Shown piece after piece: positions 1-8,319 of a stretch of 64,000 bases of DNA. Below the pieces are notes generated by a model, which did not search any database, was not told where the DNA came from, and saw only the letters and a list, made by a program, of their open reading frames with translations. The number at the start of each line of letters is the position of its first letter. Positions within the stretch are counted from its first letter, which is position 1. The DNA comes from Microbacterium sp. SORGH_AS_0428 (GTDB taxonomy: Bacteria; Actinomycetota; Actinomycetes; Actinomycetales; Microbacteriaceae): positions 248,001-312,000 of the forward strand of contig NZ_JAVIZT010000001.1 of assembly GCF_031453615.1 (NCBI RefSeq), given 5' to 3'. The translations under genes were made by a program, and so were the position numbers.

Positions 1-512
1 GTCGTCGGCTCGTCGAGCAGGAGCAGATCCGTCTGCTGCGCCAGGGCCATCGCTATCCAGACGCGCTGACGCTGACCGCCGCTGAGCTCGTCCACGGAGC
101 GGTCGGCGAGGTGCGCGGTGCCGGTCGCCTCGAGCGCGCCCGCGATCGCGGCGTCATCGGCCGCGTTCCACCGCGCCAGTGGGCCCTGGTGCGGATGCCG
201 ACCCCGACTCACGAGGTCGGACACCGCGATGCCGTCGGGAGCGATGGGCGACTGCGGCAGAAGCCCCAGGACGCGCGCGACCTGGCGCGTGGGAAGCCGA
301 TGGATGCTCTTCCCGTCGAGCAGCACGCTCCCCGCCGCAGGCGGCAGCAGCCGTGCCATCGACTTCAACAGCGTGGACTTCCCGCATGCATTGGCGCCGA
401 CGATGGTCGTGATCCTGCCTGCGGGTACCGAGAGATCCAGCGCGTCGACGATCACCCTGTCGCCGTACGCGAGTGTGAGCGCATCGGCGACGAGCGTGTG
501 TTCGGCGGTCAT
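1..512 (-). CDS. Iron-siderophore ABC transporter ATP-binding protein (partial, C-terminus beyond window)
   Basis: This is the cytoplasmic ATPase that drives ferric-siderophore uptake (FepC/FecE type). Translating from the ATG at 512 gives Walker A GANACGKS at residues 39-46, then LPQSP and the [14 protein letters not shown] stretch typical of siderophore ATPases, an LSGGQ signature around residue 140, and Walker B LLLLDEP just before the window edge. The C-terminal switch region is therefore missing. Its ATG overlaps the stop of the upstream permease (ATGA), so it is translationally coupled and is the last gene seen of the importer operon. Family and role are secure; the siderophore carried cannot be told from sequence. 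Confidence 0.93.
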   Translation of the reverse strand, partial: MTAEHTLVADALTLAYGDRVIVDALDLSVPAGRITTIVGANACGKSTLLKSMARLLPPAAGSVLLDGKSIHRLPTRQVARVLGLLPQSPIAPDGIAVSDLVSRGRHPHQGPLARWNAADDAAIAGALEATGTAHLADRSVDELSGGQRQRVWIAMALAQQTDLLLLDEPT

Positions 513-1562
513 ATCGAGGTTCCTCCGGCTCGGCTGCTGCGGATGAGCAGATAGACGAGATAGGGCGCGCCCAGCACGCCGGTCACGACGCCGACGGGCA
601 GGCGCGTACCGAGCGCGTACTGCGCGATGAAGTCGGACACCAGCACCAGGACGGCGCCCACGAGTCCGGCCGGCACGACGGGGGAGCCGACGGGCCCGAG
701 GATCCTCACGGCGATGGGTCCGGCGAGGAAGGCGACGAACGAGATGGGTCCGGCGGCAGCTGTCGCGAACGCCAGCAGGCACACGGCGGCGACGATGAGC
801 AGGAGACGGCTGCGTTCGACACGCACGCCGAGGGCGGATGCGGCCTCGTCACCGACCCGCAGGAGTTCGAGATCGCGGGACAGGAACAGCAGCGCGGGAA
901 CGACCACCACCATGATCGCCGCGAGTGGCAGGACCTTCGCCCAACTCGCGTCGTTGAGGTTTCCCGTGATCCAGCGCATGGCCGTCTGAAGATCCCACTC
1001 CGCGGGCGCGCGAGATGATGTACGAGACCACGCTGTTGCAGATGGCTGCGACGCCGATGCCGATCAGGATCAGGCGAGCGCCCGAGCCGCCGCGCTTGTA
1101 GGCGAGCAGATAGATGAGCAGGGCCGCGGCCAGCGCGGCGCCGGTCGCGAGGAACGAGACCGATGTCTCGCCGAGGCCGAGCACGACGATCCCCGTGACG
1201 GCGGCGGCGCTCGCTCCCGAGCTGATGCCGATCACGTCCGGACTCGCCAGGGGGTTGCGCAGCATCGTCTGGAAGACGACGCCACCCATCCCGAAACAGA
1301 GGCCCGTCAGCAGGGCCGTCGTGGCGCGGGGAAGTCGCAGCTCACCGACGGTGAAGGACGCGCCCGGCACGCGCTGCCCGGTCAGGACGGCCCAGACCTC
1401 GGCGGGGGAGTAGAAGGTCTGTCCCAACATGAGGGAGAGCGCGTAGACGGCGATCGCGATCGCGGCGAGCGCGGACGTGACGACGATCCACCGTCGACGA
1501 CGCCGGCGGCGTCCCGCGCGAACGAGGGTGAGCGCATCCCGGGCTCCTGCGGTCACCGTCAC
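509..1562 (-). pseudogene. FecCD-type siderophore permease with a -strand frameshift near 1005
   Basis: This is the second membrane permease of the siderophore importer. The N-terminal part (from GTG at 1562) has a first membrane segment, the LRLPRATTALLTG and RNPLASPDVIGISSGA motifs of the FecCD family, and runs to SYIISRA. The C-terminal part continues in another frame from about 1003 (MRWITGNLNDASW, then [20 protein letters not shown]) to the stop at 509. Removing one G from the GGG at 1005-1007 joins the two as SRAAEWDLQTAMRW, which fits the family. It overlaps both neighbours by 4 bases (GTGA and ATGA). The break is either a real inactivating mutation or a homopolymer sequencing error; the otherwise intact reading frames favour a recent event or an error. 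Confidence 0.85.
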
Positions 1563-2609
1563 AGCGCCCTCACCTTCTGTCGCCGAACGATGGCGATGAA
1601 GAACGGCGCGCCGACGAGCGCGGTGATGATGCCGACCTCGATCTCCTCGGGGCGGGCGATGACGCGTCCGATGACATCAGCGCCCGTGAGCAGCACCGCC
1701 CCGGCGACCGCGCTGAAGGGGAGGAGCCAGCGGTGGTCCACGCCGATGAGCAACCGGCAGATGTGCGGGACGACCAGGCCCACGAAACCGATGGGCCCGG
1801 CGACCGCCGTGGCCGCGCCGCAGAGCAGGACGGCGCCGAGCGTCGATGCGAGACGTGCCGTGCGCACGCGCTCACCGAGCCCTGCGGCGAGCTCGTCGCC
1901 CAGTGCCAGGGTGTTCAGCGCGGGGCTGCACGCCAGGCAGACGACGAGACCGACGACCAGGAATGGCGCGACCTGCAGGATGGTGGCGCCCGTCGCGCCC
2001 CCGACCCCCGCCCACCTGCCAGAAACGGAACTGGCTCATCACATCGACCCGGGGCAGCAGGATGGCGCTCGTCAACGACGAGAAGGCGACGGCCGTCACG
2101 GCACCCGCGAGAGCGAGCTTGAGCGGCGTCGCGCCCCCTCGGCCCAGCGCGCCGATCCCGTAGACGAAGACGGCGGCGATCGCGGCTCCGACCAAGGCGG
2201 TCCAGATGTACGCGGTCGGGGTCGTAAGACCCAGGAACGCGATGCCGCAGACCACCGCCAGGGCGGCCCCGCCGTTGATCCCGAGGATCTGCGGGTCAGC
2301 GAGCGGATTGCGGGTCGCGCCCTGGAGAACTGCGCCTGCGACGCCCAGCGCCGCGCCGACTATGATCGCGAGGACCGTGCGAGGAATGCGCTTGTTCACG
2401 GCGGCGGCTCCCGCCGTGTCGACCGCCCCGCCGAGGCCCGCCCAGACGTCGTGCCATCCGACCTCGCGTGCCCCGAAGGTCACCGACAGGAACGAGATCG
2501 CCAGCAACGCTGCGAGGAGAACCAGGATCCACAAGGTCCGCCGCCGCCCCCAGCGCCGTCGCGGTGACGGCGTGGGGGCGGCAGCGTGGACAGTGGGGGC
2601 GACGCTCAT
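1559..2609 (-). pseudogene. FecCD-type siderophore permease with a frameshift near 2005
   Basis: This is the first of two permeases forming the inner-membrane channel of the siderophore importer. From the ATG at 2609 the protein has an N-terminal membrane segment (WILVLLAALLAISFLSV), the KRIPRTVLAIIVGAALG and TRNPLADPQILGINGGA motifs, and reads in frame to FRFWQVGG. The rest (TAVAGPIGFVGLVVPHICR to the stop at 1559) is in another frame. Deleting one C from the CCCCC run at 2005-2009 rejoins the frames as QVGGVGGATGATILQV. It begins 31 bases after the binding-protein stop and its end overlaps the next permease start. As with its neighbour, error and true mutation cannot be separated here. Confidence 0.85.
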
Positions 2610-2640
2610 CGCCGCCCGCGCCCGCGGACGATCGGTCGGA

Positions 2641-3675
2641 TCATGATGCCTTGGCGGCGGCCTCTCCGACGAGCTTGATGTAGTCGTCGCCGTAGCTGGT
2701 GCCGATCGACAGGGGCGAGGGCGTGATCGCGGAAGAGAGCGTCGAGTCGGACGTGATCACCGCGACGGCGCCCTTGGCGACGGCGGGGATGCGCGACATG
2801 AGCGGGTCGGACTGCCACTGCGCGAGTGTCTCGTCCGTGCCGTAGGTCACGATCACCTGGACGTCTTCGAAGCTCTCGATCTGTTCGGTGCTGGTGACGA
2901 TCCAGAACTGGTCGGATGCGGCCGACTGCTCCTTGACATAGGCGGAGGGCGCGAATCCCATCTCCTCGAGGTAGTCCACACGCGGGTCCGACCGGCTGTA
3001 GAAGCCGAGGTTGCTCAGGTCGGTGGGGTCGAAGTAGGACAGAAGTGAGGTTTTCCCGGCGATCGCGGGGTACTCCGCGGCCGTGTCGGCGACGTGCTTC
3101 TCGAGCGAGGAGACGAGCTCCTGCGCCTCGTCCGCCATGCCCAGCGCCGTCCCGTCGAGGACGGTCATGTCCTGCCACGAGGTTCCCCAGGCCATCTCCT
3201 GGTAGGTGACGACCGGCGCGATCTTGCTCAGGGTGTCGTACTGCTCCTGGGTCATGCCGGAGTACGCGGCCAGGATGACGTCGGGCGCGGCATCCGCGAT
3301 GGCCTCGTAGTCGTACCCGTCCGTCTCGTCCATCAGCACGGGCGTCTGCGCACCCAGCTCGTCCAGCTTGTCCTTCACCCAGGGGAGAAGCCCGTCACCG
3401 TCCTCGTCGCCGTAGGTCACCTTCGGCATGGCCACCGGAACGATCCCCAGTGCCAGTGCGACATCCTGATTGCCCCAGTCGACGGTGACGACGCGCTGCG
3501 GCTTGGCGTCGATCGTGGTGGTGCCGAAGGCGTTCTCGATCGAGAGCGGGAACGCGCCGCTCTGGTCCGCACCGCCGTCGCTGGCAGCGGGCGTCGCCGC
3601 TTGCGAGCTGCAGGCGGTGAGGGCGGCGAGGGAGAGGGCGGAGACCGCGACAGCGGTCCAGCGCTTGAGCTGCAT
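2641..3675 (-). CDS. Iron-siderophore ABC transporter substrate-binding lipoprotein
   Basis: This is the extracellular, membrane-anchored receptor that delivers ferric siderophore to the FecCD permeases. The 344-residue protein begins with a lipoprotein signal peptide ending in the lipobox LTAC (Cys at residue 22). The mature part has the FepB/FecB fold features PQRVVTVDWGNQDVALALG, DAAPDVILAAYSG and a C-terminal PSPLSIGTSYGDDYIKL segment. It heads the importer operon and is intact, unlike the two permeases after it. A DtxR/IdeR-like box lies 28-46 bases upstream of the start, so expression is probably repressed by iron. Ligand unknown. Confidence 0.93.
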   Translation of the reverse strand: MQLKRWTAVAVSALSLAALTACSSQAATPAASDGGADQSGAFPLSIENAFGTTTIDAKPQRVVTVDWGNQDVALALGIVPVAMPKVTYGDEDGDGLLPWVKDKLDELGAQTPVLMDETDGYDYEAIADAAPDVILAAYSGMTQEQYDTLSKIAPVVTYQEMAWGTSWQDMTVLDGTALGMADEAQELVSSLEKHVADTAAEYPAIAGKTSLLSYFDPTDLSNLGFYSRSDPRVDYLEEMGFAPSAYVKEQSAASDQFWIVTSTEQIESFEDVQVIVTYGTDETLAQWQSDPLMSRIPAVAKGAVAVITSDSTLSSAITPSPLSIGTSYGDDYIKLVGEAAAKAS

Positions 3676-3702
3676 GGCGAGAAGGGCCTTTCTGGAGGGG
3701 TG

Positions 3703-3721
3703 CTAGGCGAGGCTACCCTAA
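3703..3721. promoter_or_regulatory. DtxR/IdeR-type iron box upstream of the siderophore operon
   Basis: The 19-mer CTAGGCGAGGCTACCCTAA matches the DtxR/IdeR consensus TTAGGTTAGGCTAACCTAA at 15 of 19 positions. It lies 28-46 bases upstream of the binding-protein ATG and overlaps minus-strand TAGCCT/TAGGGT hexamers that could serve as its -10 box. This predicts repression by an iron-loaded DtxR-family protein. The regulator gene is not in the window. Confidence 0.7.
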
Positions 3722-3741
3722 CTCAGGGCTCGGTTTCGACC

Positions 3742-3770
3742 CGTTCCGGCCGGGTCGTCCGGCCGGAACG
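3742..3770. repeat. Perfect 12-bp inverted repeat between the divergent siderophore and ABC-F promoters
   Basis: CGTTCCGGCCGG at 3742-3753 is exactly complementary to CCGGCCGGAACG at 3759-3770, with a 5-base loop. No T-run follows on either strand, so it is not a classic intrinsic terminator. It lies between the iron box and the TAGACT -10 hexamer at 3791-3796 of the plus-strand gene. It could insulate the two divergent units or bind a regulator; the sequence alone does not decide. Confidence 0.6.
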
Positions 3771-3849
3771 ACCGTGGTTGCACGCGCCGGTAGACTGAAC
3801 GTTGGCCTTCTCCGGCCTCCCTCCCACCCGAACAGAACGGACGTACGCC

Positions 3850-5448
3850 GTGCTCGCCGTGCATGACCTCGAGATCCGCGTCGGCGCGCGCGTTCTCATG
3901 TCCGAGGTCGCCTTCCGCGTCTCCCGAGGCGACAAGATCGGTCTGGTCGGTCGCAACGGTGCGGGCAAGACGACGCTCACGAAGGTCCTCGCCGGCGATC
4001 TGCTGCCGTCGGCGGGCGAGGTGCAGCGCGGGGGAGAGCTCGGTTACCTGCCGCAGGACCCCCGTTCCGGCGACCCCGAGATGCTCGCACGCACCCGCAT
4101 CCTCGACGCACGCGGTCTGGGCACGCTCGCGCTCGGCATGCAGGAGGCCTCGCTCGCGATGGCGGACGACGACCCGGATGTCGCGGCGAAGGCGATGCGA
4201 CGTTACGGCAGCCTCACGGAGCGCTTCGAGTCGCTCGGCGGTTACGCGGCCGAGGCGGAGGCGGCATCGATCGCCCACAATCTGTCGCTGCCCGATCGCA
4301 TCCTCGATCAGCCGCTGAAGACGCTCTCCGGCGGCCAGCGTCGGCGCATCGAGCTCGCCCGCATCCTGTTCTCGGATGCGGACACGATGATCCTCGACGA
4401 GCCGACCAACCACCTTGACGCCGACAGCGTGGTCTGGCTCCGCGAGTTCCTCAAGAACTACAAGGGCGGACTCATCGTCATCAGCCACGATGTCGAGCTC
4501 GTCGGTGAGACGGTCAACCGCGTCTTCTACCTCGACGCCAACCGTCAGGTGATCGACATCTACAACATGAACTGGAAGAACTACCAGCGTCAGCGGGTGG
4601 CCGACGAGGAGCGTCGCAAGAAGGAGCGCGTCAACGTCGAGAAGAAGGCGACCGCCCTGCAGCTGCAGGCGGCGCGCTTCGGCGCCAAGGCGTCGAAGGC
4701 CGCGGCCGCGCACCAGATGGTCGCGCGCGCCGAGAAGATGCTCTCCGGTCTCGATGACGTGCGTCAGGAGGATCGCGTCGCGAAGCTCCGCTTCCCGAAG
4801 CCCGCCCCCTGCGGAAAGACGCCGCTCATGGCGCGGGGCCTGTCGAAGTCATACGGGTCGCTGGAGATCTTCGCCGACGTGGACCTCGCGATCGATCGCG
4901 GTTCGAAGGTCGTCGTGCTGGGCCTCAACGGTGCCGGGAAGACGACGCTGCTACGGATGCTGGCTGGGGTCGATGCTCCCGACACGGGAACCATCGAACC
5001 CGGGCACGGACTGAAGATCGGCTACTACGCCCAGGAGCACGAGAACCTCGACGTGTCGCGGTCGGTCCTGGAGAACATGATGTCGGCGGCGCCGGACATC
5101 ACGGCGACGGAGGCTCGCAAGGTGCTCGGGTCGTTCCTGTTCACCGGGGACGACGTGCTCAAGCCCGCCGGTGTCCTCTCGGGCGGCGAGAAGACCCGGC
5201 TGTCGCTGGCGACCCTCGTCGTCTCGAGCGCGAACATGCTCCTGCTCGACGAGCCGACGAACAACCTCGACCCCGCCTCGCGCGAGGAGATCCTCGGTGC
5301 GCTCGCGCACTACGAGGGCGCGGTTGTGCTCGTCTCGCACGATGCGGGAGCCGTCGAGGCTCTCAACCCGGAGCGCGTCCTCATCCTGCCCGACGGGGTC
5401 GAGGACATCTGGGGTCGAGACTACGTCGACCTGATCACTCTGGCCTGA
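3850..5448 (+). CDS. ABC-F family ATPase (ribosome-associated, EttA/Uup-like)
   Basis: This is a soluble protein with two ABC domains and no membrane segments. ABC-F proteins act at the ribosomal E site in translation or antibiotic protection. Domain 1 has Walker A GRNGAGKT (residues 34-41), signature LSGGQ and Walker B MILDEPTNHLD; domain 2 has GLNGAGKT, LSGGEKT and LLLDEPTNNLD. Between them is a charged, Lys/Arg-rich linker (QRVADEERRKKERVNVEKK), the P-site tRNA interaction motif region. The GTG at 3850 is preferred because the aligned domain starts at once (LAVHDLEIRVGARVL); 532 residues is usual. An upstream in-frame TTG at 3802 lies 5 bases after a TAGACT hexamer and looks like the transcription start region instead. 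Which ABC-F subfamily is not certain. Confidence 0.93.
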   Translation: MLAVHDLEIRVGARVLMSEVAFRVSRGDKIGLVGRNGAGKTTLTKVLAGDLLPSAGEVQRGGELGYLPQDPRSGDPEMLARTRILDARGLGTLALGMQEASLAMADDDPDVAAKAMRRYGSLTERFESLGGYAAEAEAASIAHNLSLPDRILDQPLKTLSGGQRRRIELARILFSDADTMILDEPTNHLDADSVVWLREFLKNYKGGLIVISHDVELVGETVNRVFYLDANRQVIDIYNMNWKNYQRQRVADEERRKKERVNVEKKATALQLQAARFGAKASKAAAAHQMVARAEKMLSGLDDVRQEDRVAKLRFPKPAPCGKTPLMARGLSKSYGSLEIFADVDLAIDRGSKVVVLGLNGAGKTTLLRMLAGVDAPDTGTIEPGHGLKIGYYAQEHENLDVSRSVLENMMSAAPDITATEARKVLGSFLFTGDDVLKPAGVLSGGEKTRLSLATLVVSSANMLLLDEPTNNLDPASREEILGALAHYEGAVVLVSHDAGAVEALNPERVLILPDGVEDIWGRDYVDLITLA

Positions 5449-5452
5449 GCGC

Positions 5453-6295
5453 TCACGCGTCGGCGCGGTCGAGGATCGCGTCCTCCTGCTCGGCGTCCCG
5501 ATCCACGCGCGTGCGGGGTCGGACGACACGAGACGTCGCCGGCTGATCGTCGTCTTCGTGGTCCTCGGTTCGCTTGCGACGTTCGGTGCGGATGATGTAG
5601 CCGATGAAGACGAACCCCATCACGGCGAACAGGATCCACTGGATCGCGTACGACAGATGCGGCCCCGGGTCCTCCGACGGCGCTGCCAGAGCAAACGGCA
5701 TGTCCGGAACCGAAGGATCCTCGCTCACGAGCACCCCGTAGGCGGAGGTCAGGGTCGCCGAGCCGGTGGTCTCCGCGACGAGCGGCAGATTGATCGTCGG
5801 CACCTGTCCGGCCGGTGCGGTGCGCCCGGAGTTCGGCAGGGCTTCCGGAGCGCGAAGTCGCACGACCACGCTCACCGGGCCCGAGGGCGGCGCGGGAATG
5901 AGAGCCGGCCCGTCGCCGCTCTCCGCCGGAGGGATCCATCCGCGGTCGATGATGAACACGCGACCGTCGGACGTGCGCAGGGGCGTCAGGACCTCGAAGG
6001 CGCTCGTGCCGCCGTGCGGGCGGTTGCGGACCACCACCTGCTGCTCGGCGACGTACTCGCCGGTGACGACGACGGGATGCCATTCCGACTCGGGGTCGAG
6101 CTGGTCGTCGGGGAGGAGCTCGTCCAGCGGCACCGCGGCCGCGTCGTAGTTCCGCTCGACGAGGGCCAGCTGCGCCGCTCGCTCGTCGTTGCGGGCGAAT
6201 TGCCAGTGAGAGAGGAAGACGCAGGCGATGGCGAAGACGATGGCGACCCCGACGTAGGCCGTCCACCGCAGTACCGTGTCGCGACGGATGCTCAT
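5453..6295 (-). CDS. SURF1 family cytochrome oxidase biogenesis protein
   Basis: SURF1 proteins help insert haem a into the aa3-type cytochrome oxidase. The 280-residue protein has the expected layout: one N-terminal membrane helix (residues ~11-30), a large external domain with GEYVAEQQVVVRNRP, VLTPLRTSDGRVFIIDRGW and the LPLVAETTG segment, and a C-terminal helix (YAIQWILFAVMGFVFIGYII) followed by a basic, cytoplasmic tail. It is the last gene of a three-gene minus-strand operon: its ATG overlaps the stop of the small upstream gene (ATGA). Its 3' end lies 4 bases from the convergent ABC-F stop. Confidence 0.93.
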   Translation of the reverse strand: MSIRRDTVLRWTAYVGVAIVFAIACVFLSHWQFARNDERAAQLALVERNYDAAAVPLDELLPDDQLDPESEWHPVVVTGEYVAEQQVVVRNRPHGGTSAFEVLTPLRTSDGRVFIIDRGWIPPAESGDGPALIPAPPSGPVSVVVRLRAPEALPNSGRTAPAGQVPTINLPLVAETTGSATLTSAYGVLVSEDPSVPDMPFALAAPSEDPGPHLSYAIQWILFAVMGFVFIGYIIRTERRKRTEDHEDDDQPATSRVVRPRTRVDRDAEQEDAILDRADA

Positions 6296-6498
6296 GACGC
6301 GTCCTGCCTGACGAAAGGCTCCACCCAGACCGGGAAGGAACGGGTCGCCAGGAAGTCTCGGAGGTACCCGACGTGCGCGTCGCAGGCCAACCAGATCTTC
6401 CGCCGTTCCGCGTCATGGATGCGCGGGTTGCGCCACAGCACCCGCCAGAGGGCACCGTCGCGACATCCCGCTCGCGAACAGATCGCCTCGTCACTCAT
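6292..6498 (-). CDS. Small conserved actinobacterial protein with Cys/His residues, function unknown
   Basis: This is a 68-residue protein beginning MSDEAICSRAGCRDGALW, with a CxxxxC pair (residues 7 and 12) and a later LACDAHVGYLRDFL segment whose Cys and His could complete a zinc site. I recognise the family only as a small actinobacterial protein often annotated misleadingly as acetone carboxylase; nothing in it supports that enzyme. It sits between DUF3099 and SURF1 with ATGA overlaps on both sides, so the three are made together. That context hints at a membrane or respiratory-chain role, which is inference. Confidence 0.85.
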   Translation of the reverse strand: MSDEAICSRAGCRDGALWRVLWRNPRIHDAERRKIWLACDAHVGYLRDFLATRSFPVWVEPFVRQDAS

Positions 6499-6848
6499 GC
6501 GTCGTGCGGGTTCGGGGGTGTCTCGGAGATGGTGATCACCTGGCTGTGCGGGGTCGGGGACGGCTTGTCCTCCGCCTGCTCGAGAGCGGGCAGGGTGACG
6601 GTCTCGGCGGGCGCGGCGCGCGACTCCTGGCCCACGTTCGCGACGACGACGGCGATGTAGGGAAGGAAGACCGCTCCCGCGGCGAACAGCCACGTGTACC
6701 ACCCGTAGGGGGTGACGAGGATCATCGCGACGAAGCACGCCACCCGTATGCCCATCATGATGACGTACTTGAGCATGCGAGCGCTCGACTCGTCACGCGG
6801 TGCGTGGGGGAGCGAGGTCGCCGACTGTGGTGGGGAGGGCTGCTTCAC
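6495..6848 (-). CDS. DUF3099 family membrane protein
   Basis: This is a 117-residue membrane protein of unknown function. The conserved part reads SATSLPHAPRDESSARMLKY, followed by two membrane helices (MMGIRVACFVAMILV and WLFAAGAVFLPYIAVVVANV) and an acidic C-terminal tail. The GTG at 6848 is chosen because the family begins with a short KxPSPPQSATSL segment and GGAAG lies 6 bases upstream; an ATG 27 bases earlier is in frame but adds unconserved sequence. It is the first gene of the operon ending in SURF1. Confidence 0.85.
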   Translation of the reverse strand: MKQPSPPQSATSLPHAPRDESSARMLKYVIMMGIRVACFVAMILVTPYGWYTWLFAAGAVFLPYIAVVVANVGQESRAAPAETVTLPALEQAEDKPSPTPHSQVITISETPPNPHDA

Positions 6849-6890
6849 GGTGCTTCCAGAGTACGCCGGAGGCACCGTTCGCGGGGTCGG

Positions 6891-7499
6891 TCAGGAGGAG
6901 TAGCTGTAGTCGTAGTAGGCGCCGTTCGCGAGGTTCACGACCCAGACGATCCAGAGGACGACGAGCACCGTGATGATCGCGTAGAGCGCCAGTCCGGCGT
7001 AACCGGTGATCGTGCCTGCCAGCCCCAGTCCGCGACCGCCCTCCTCGCGTTCGCGGATCTGCTTGAGCGAGATGTGACCGGTGATGATGCCGACGATGGA
7101 ACCGATGAAGGGGAGAAGCACGATCCCGACGATCGAGGACACCAGCGACACCACGGCGAGGCTGTTCGTCTTCGGGCCCGTCGGGTAGGGCGTGTACACG
7201 GGCGGGGCACCGTATGCCGGTGCGCCCTGGTACGCGGGCGGGTAGGCGGGTGCGGTGGGCGGCACGTTGTACGCCGGGTAGGCCGCGGGGGCTGCCGGCG
7301 GCGCACTGTATCCCGGGTATCCCGGGGAGGGCGCCGGCGACGACGGAGCGGGGTAAGACGGCGGCGCGTACGCGGGTGCCGCGTAGTCGGGTGAGGCCGG
7401 GGCTGGCGCGGCAGGCTCCGCGGGTAGGGGCTGAGCGTCGGGGGTCGTGCCCTCTCCCGCGGATGCGGGTGCGGGGAGGTCGTTGTTCTGATCGCTCAT
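6891..7499 (-). CDS. DUF4190 domain membrane protein with Pro/Ala/Tyr-rich N-terminus
   Basis: This 202-residue protein has a low-complexity N-terminal half (about 110 residues rich in Pro, Ala, Tyr and Gly), then PKTNSLAVVSLVSSIVGIV and GIITGHISLKQIREREEGGR between two membrane segments, the signature of DUF4190. The disordered region would be on one face of the membrane. The ATG at 7499 is chosen over longer in-frame starts because MSDQNNDLP begins the disordered tail typical of the family. Function is unknown; it lies alone between the DUF3099 operon and the divergent fabG-like gene. Confidence 0.85.
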   Translation of the reverse strand: MSDQNNDLPAPASAGEGTTPDAQPLPAEPAAPAPASPDYAAPAYAPPSYPAPSSPAPSPGYPGYSAPPAAPAAYPAYNVPPTAPAYPPAYQGAPAYGAPPVYTPYPTGPKTNSLAVVSLVSSIVGIVLLPFIGSIVGIITGHISLKQIREREEGGRGLGLAGTITGYAGLALYAIITVLVVLWIVWVVNLANGAYYDYSYSS

Positions 7500-7605
7500 C
7501 TGGATGCCTTTCCGTCTGTGAGGGAAGCCTTCCAGTGAGCGCCGGGCGGTGTCAAACGAGCCTGTCGATAGGCTGGAGGCTCTACCCGATCTGACGAGGA
7601 GAACC

Positions 7606-8316
7606 ATGTCGAGCGACCGTGTCGTGCTCATCACCGGAGGCAACCGCGGCATCGGCCGTGCGATCGCCGAGCGCTTCGTGTCGGACGGATACCGCGTCGC
7701 GGTGACCGCTCGTTCGGGTGAGGGACCGGAGGGCACGCTCACGGTGCGTGCGGATGTGACGGACGCCGCCGCGCTCGACGCCGCTTACACCGAGGTCGAA
7801 GCGAAGCTCGGTCCGGTGACCATCCTGGTCGCGAACGCGGGCATCACCCGCGACACGCTGCTTCTCCGCATGAGCGAGGACGACTTCGACGACGTCATCG
7901 ACACGAACCTCGGCGGCACGTTCCGTGTGGTCAAGCGCGCTGCCAAGGGGCTCGTTCGCGCACGATGGGGTCGCGTCATCCTCATCTCCAGCGTCGTGGG
8001 GCTGTACGGGTCTGCGGGCCAGATCAACTACGCCAGCTCGAAGAGTGCACTCGTCGGATTCGCCCGCTCACTGACCCGGGAGCTCGGCGCGCGAGGCGTC
8101 ACGACGAACGTCGTCGCCCCCGGATTCATCGAGACCGACATGACGGCGGAGCTGAGCGCGGAGACGCAGGCGGAGTACAAGAAGGCAATTCCCGCCGGTC
8201 GCTACGGCACTCCGGCGGAAGTCGCCGCGGTGGTGGCGTGGCTCGCCTCCGACGACGCCGCCTACATCTCCGGCGCGGTCATCCCCGTCGATGGCGGTCT
8301 GGGCATGGGGCACTGA
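7606..8316 (+). CDS. fabG: SDR oxidoreductase, 3-oxoacyl-ACP reductase (FabG-like)
   Basis: This NADPH-dependent short-chain reductase probably reduces 3-oxoacyl-ACP in fatty-acid synthesis. The 236-residue protein has the cofactor motif TGGNRGIG (residues 10-17), NAG in VANAGITRDTLLLRM, the catalytic serine in ILISSVVGLYG, YASSK as the catalytic Tyr/Lys pair, and a PGFIETDMT loop close to MabA/FabG1. The ATG at 7606 follows a GAGGAGAACC ribosome site; TAGGCT at 7569-7574 is a likely -10 box. It stands alone rather than beside inhA or other fatty-acid genes, so other substrates remain possible. Confidence 0.88.
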   Translation: MSSDRVVLITGGNRGIGRAIAERFVSDGYRVAVTARSGEGPEGTLTVRADVTDAAALDAAYTEVEAKLGPVTILVANAGITRDTLLLRMSEDDFDDVIDTNLGGTFRVVKRAAKGLVRARWGRVILISSVVGLYGSAGQINYASSKSALVGFARSLTRELGARGVTTNVVAPGFIETDMTAELSAETQAEYKKAIPAGRYGTPAEVAAVVAWLASDDAAYISGAVIPVDGGLGMGH

Positions 8317-8319
8317 TCG

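Noticed and set aside
1000..2010. Phase variation as the cause of the permease frameshifts
   Set aside because: The G/C runs are only 3-5 bases long, too short for frequent slippage.
6292..6498. Annotation of the 68-residue protein as acetone carboxylase
   Set aside because: It is far too short and has none of the acetone carboxylase subunit features.
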